A stretch of DNA of 5,643 nucleotides. It comes from an uncultured Clostridia bacterium. GTDB lineage: Bacteria; Bacillota; Clostridia; Oscillospirales; Oscillospiraceae. Location: positions 1 through 5,643 of the forward strand of contig CAMGRA010000062.1 in the NCBI GenBank assembly GCA_946061345.1, in the 5' to 3' direction. The translations under genes were made by a program, and so were the position numbers. Shown piece after piece: positions 4,374 to 5,643 of this stretch; within the stretch, counting starts at the first letter, position 1; every line of letters starts with the position of its first letter. The notes beneath the pieces are model-generated. The model was not told the origin of the DNA, did no database searches, and saw only the letters and a program-made list of their open reading frames with translations.

Positions 4374-5643
4374 TTGGACGCCCTCCTGATTTCAATGTAG
4401 TTGGCGGTGATCTCCGTCACCGTGCCGGAAATGCTGGCGTGCATTTTGATGCCCAGCTTGCCACCGACGATGTCGGCGATCAGTTGGTTCTTCCGCACCT
4501 TGTCGCCTACTGCGACGGTGGGAACGCTGGGCGCGCCCACACCCATGCGCAGGGCAATGCGGACGCGGTCCGTGGTCAGCGCCTTGTCCTTCAGCGGCGC
4601 GGGAACGTCGTAGCTGCTGAGGCCCAGCCGCGCGATCAGGCGGGAAACGGGAACCTTTTTGTTCTCCAGGCCGCCGTCGACCTGGGTGAAGATTTCCTTG
4701 CGGGCGCGGATGCCTTTGGAGGCCATGGCGCCCTTCAACTGCTGCATCACCTGCGACGGCTTCAGGCCGAAGTTGCAGGCATAATAGGTGCAAAGGCCGC
4801 AGTTGCAGCAGGAGAAGATGCCGTTGAAGTCACCCATCAGATCGATGCCGTTGGCAATGGACCGCATAGCCTTGTGGGGCTGGACGTTGAGGCCCAGAGC
4901 GTTTCTCGGGCACATCTGAGTGCACATGGAGCACTGGCAGCACACTGCCATGATCATCCGCAGATTGAGATCCCCGGATTTTTGGGCCAGCAGTGGGTGA
5001 TCCTTGGGAATGGCCAGCACTCCGCCGGTGGTTTTCGTCACGGGAAGGTCCAGATTGTCGGTGACCTGGCCCATGCATGGGCCGCCGATGATGTACCGGC
5101 ACTCCTCCGTCACGCCGCCAGCCGCGTCCAGCAGCTCCTGCAGGCTGATGCCTACAGGGACCCGGAGGGTGACGGGGTTTTTGACCGCGCCGCCGACAGT
5201 GACGTATTTTTCAACGACCTTTTTGCCGTCGAGTGCGGCGGCGATGTTCACCAGGGTGCTGACGTTGCAGACCACCGCGCCCACATCCAGGGGAAGTCCG
5301 CCGGTGGGGACGACACGGCCGGTCACCTCGTAGACGATCTGCTGCTCGTCACCGGCGGGATAGTAGGCATCCAGCAGGTGAAGCTCCACGCCGTCGGTGT
5401 CCTTAAGTACCTTTTTCAGCGCCCTAACGGCCTCCTCATAGTGGGCCTTGAGGCAGATGACCGCGTGCTTGGCACCGGTGAATTCCTTCACCGCCAAAAT
5501 GCCGCGCACCACATCCGCCGCGTAATACTGCATCACCTGCTGGTCGACCCGCAGAAGCGGCTCGCACTCCGCGCCGTTGGCCAGGACGTACTCGGCCTTG
5601 CAGTTGATCTTGACATGGGTCGGAAAGCCTGCGCCGCCTGCGC
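4370..5643 (-). CDS. PduS/RnfC-like flavin and 4Fe-4S electron-transfer protein, 5' end cut by the window edge
   Basis: Electron-transfer protein of the RnfC/PduS family, expected to take electrons from NADH through FMN to Fe-S centres; PduS serves as cobalamin reductase in propanediol metabolosomes. The frame is open to base 5643, giving 424 or so residues. The GTG at 5536 is not the true start, because the codons upstream encode AGGAGFPTHVK, the glycine-rich nucleotide-binding motif of the family. Numbered from the edge: RnfC/51K-like flavin domain to about 130, SLBB-like segment near 145-175 (KYVTVGGAVKNP), a first 4Fe-4S motif with Cys234, 237, 240, 244-Pro, a second with Cys278, 281, 284, 289 (CCNCGLCTYYAC), and a C-terminal barrel-sandwich domain from about 370 (VAVGDKVRKNQLIADI...). 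That domain is N-terminal in true RnfC, which favours PduS. Its 4-bp overlap with the PduT-like gene supports a PduS-PduT pair. No cobalamin enzyme is visible, so its acceptor here is unknown. Confidence 0.93.
   Translation of the reverse strand, partial: AGGAGFPTHVKINCKAEYVLANGAECEPLLRVDQQVMQYYAADVVRGILAVKEFTGAKHAVICLKAHYEEAVRALKKVLKDTDGVELHLLDAYYPAGDEQQIVYEVTGRVVPTGGLPLDVGAVVCNVSTLVNIAAALDGKKVVEKYVTVGGAVKNPVTLRVPVGISLQELLDAAGGVTEECRYIIGGPCMGQVTDNLDLPVTKTTGGVLAIPKDHPLLAQKSGDLNLRMIMAVCCQCSMCTQMCPRNALGLNVQPHKAMRSIANGIDLMGDFNGIFSCCNCGLCTYYACNFGLKPSQVMQQLKGAMASKGIRARKEIFTQVDGGLENKKVPVSRLIARLGLSSYDVPAPLKDKALTTDRVRIALRMGVGAPSVPTVAVGDKVRKNQLIADIVGGKLGIKMHASISGTVTEITANYIEIRRASK
4381..4387 (-). promoter_or_regulatory. 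Ribosome binding site of the PduT-like gene, inside the PduS-like gene
   Basis: AGGAGGG on the minus strand, 7 bases before the ATG at 4373-4371. It lies within the last codons of the PduS-like gene, whose TGA overlaps this ATG. It sets the start of the BMC-T protein at MNALGMIE. Confidence 0.7.

Noticed and set aside
4370..5536. GTG at 5536-5534 as the start of the PduS-like protein
   Set aside because: The same frame stays open to the right edge and encodes the conserved GGAGFPT motif upstream of this GTG, so the true start lies outside the window.

Overview
The window is part of a bacterial microcompartment (BMC, metabolosome) operon. All ten recognisable genes lie on the minus strand, so transcription runs from right to left. 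The sequence is GC-rich and uses strong GGAGG-type ribosome binding sites. Protein features such as the clostridial-type DeoC and the Pdu-like shell and redox proteins suggest an anaerobic Gram-positive bacterium of the Clostridia, perhaps a gut Oscillospiraceae-like lineage. That assignment is an inference from style, not from a marker gene.

Layout in the direction of transcription: (1) a PduS/RnfC-like flavin and double 4Fe-4S electron-transfer protein, cut by the right edge (4370-5643); (2) a PduT-like tandem-domain BMC-T shell protein with the pore cysteine expected to hold a 4Fe-4S cluster (3828-4373); (3) two almost identical BMC-H hexamer proteins (3523-3798, 3214-3489); (4) a BMC-P (EutN/CcmL) vertex protein (2926-3210); (5) a third BMC-H (2647-2922); (6) a second, divergent BMC-P (2363-2650); (7) a divergent DeoC-like aldolase (1609-2361); (8) a canonical DeoC aldolase with an added C-terminal 4Fe-4S motif (760-1590); (9) triose-phosphate isomerase, cut by the left edge (1-744). 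Genes overlap by 4 bp or are separated by 1-33 bp, and no promoter or terminator is visible, so this looks like the interior of one long transcript. There is no gene-free stretch over 300 bases.

Proposed working model (inference): both aldolases start with a short amphipathic helix and linker that resemble BMC encapsulation peptides, so they are probably the cargo. DeoC splits 2-deoxyribose 5-phosphate into acetaldehyde, a classic volatile BMC intermediate, and glyceraldehyde 3-phosphate, which TpiA can pass to glycolysis as dihydroxyacetone phosphate. This fits the sugar-phosphate-utilising (SPU) class of BMC loci. The aldehyde dehydrogenase, phosphotransacylase and alcohol dehydrogenase expected for acetaldehyde processing are not in the window. 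The PduS-like and PduT-like pair suggests electrons are moved through the shell.

The most unusual points are the 4Fe-4S tail on an otherwise non-redox aldolase, the second DeoC that keeps its catalytic lysines but has lost the usual phosphate-binding motifs, the recently duplicated shell genes, and a TpiA with Cys in place of a phosphate-loop glycine.
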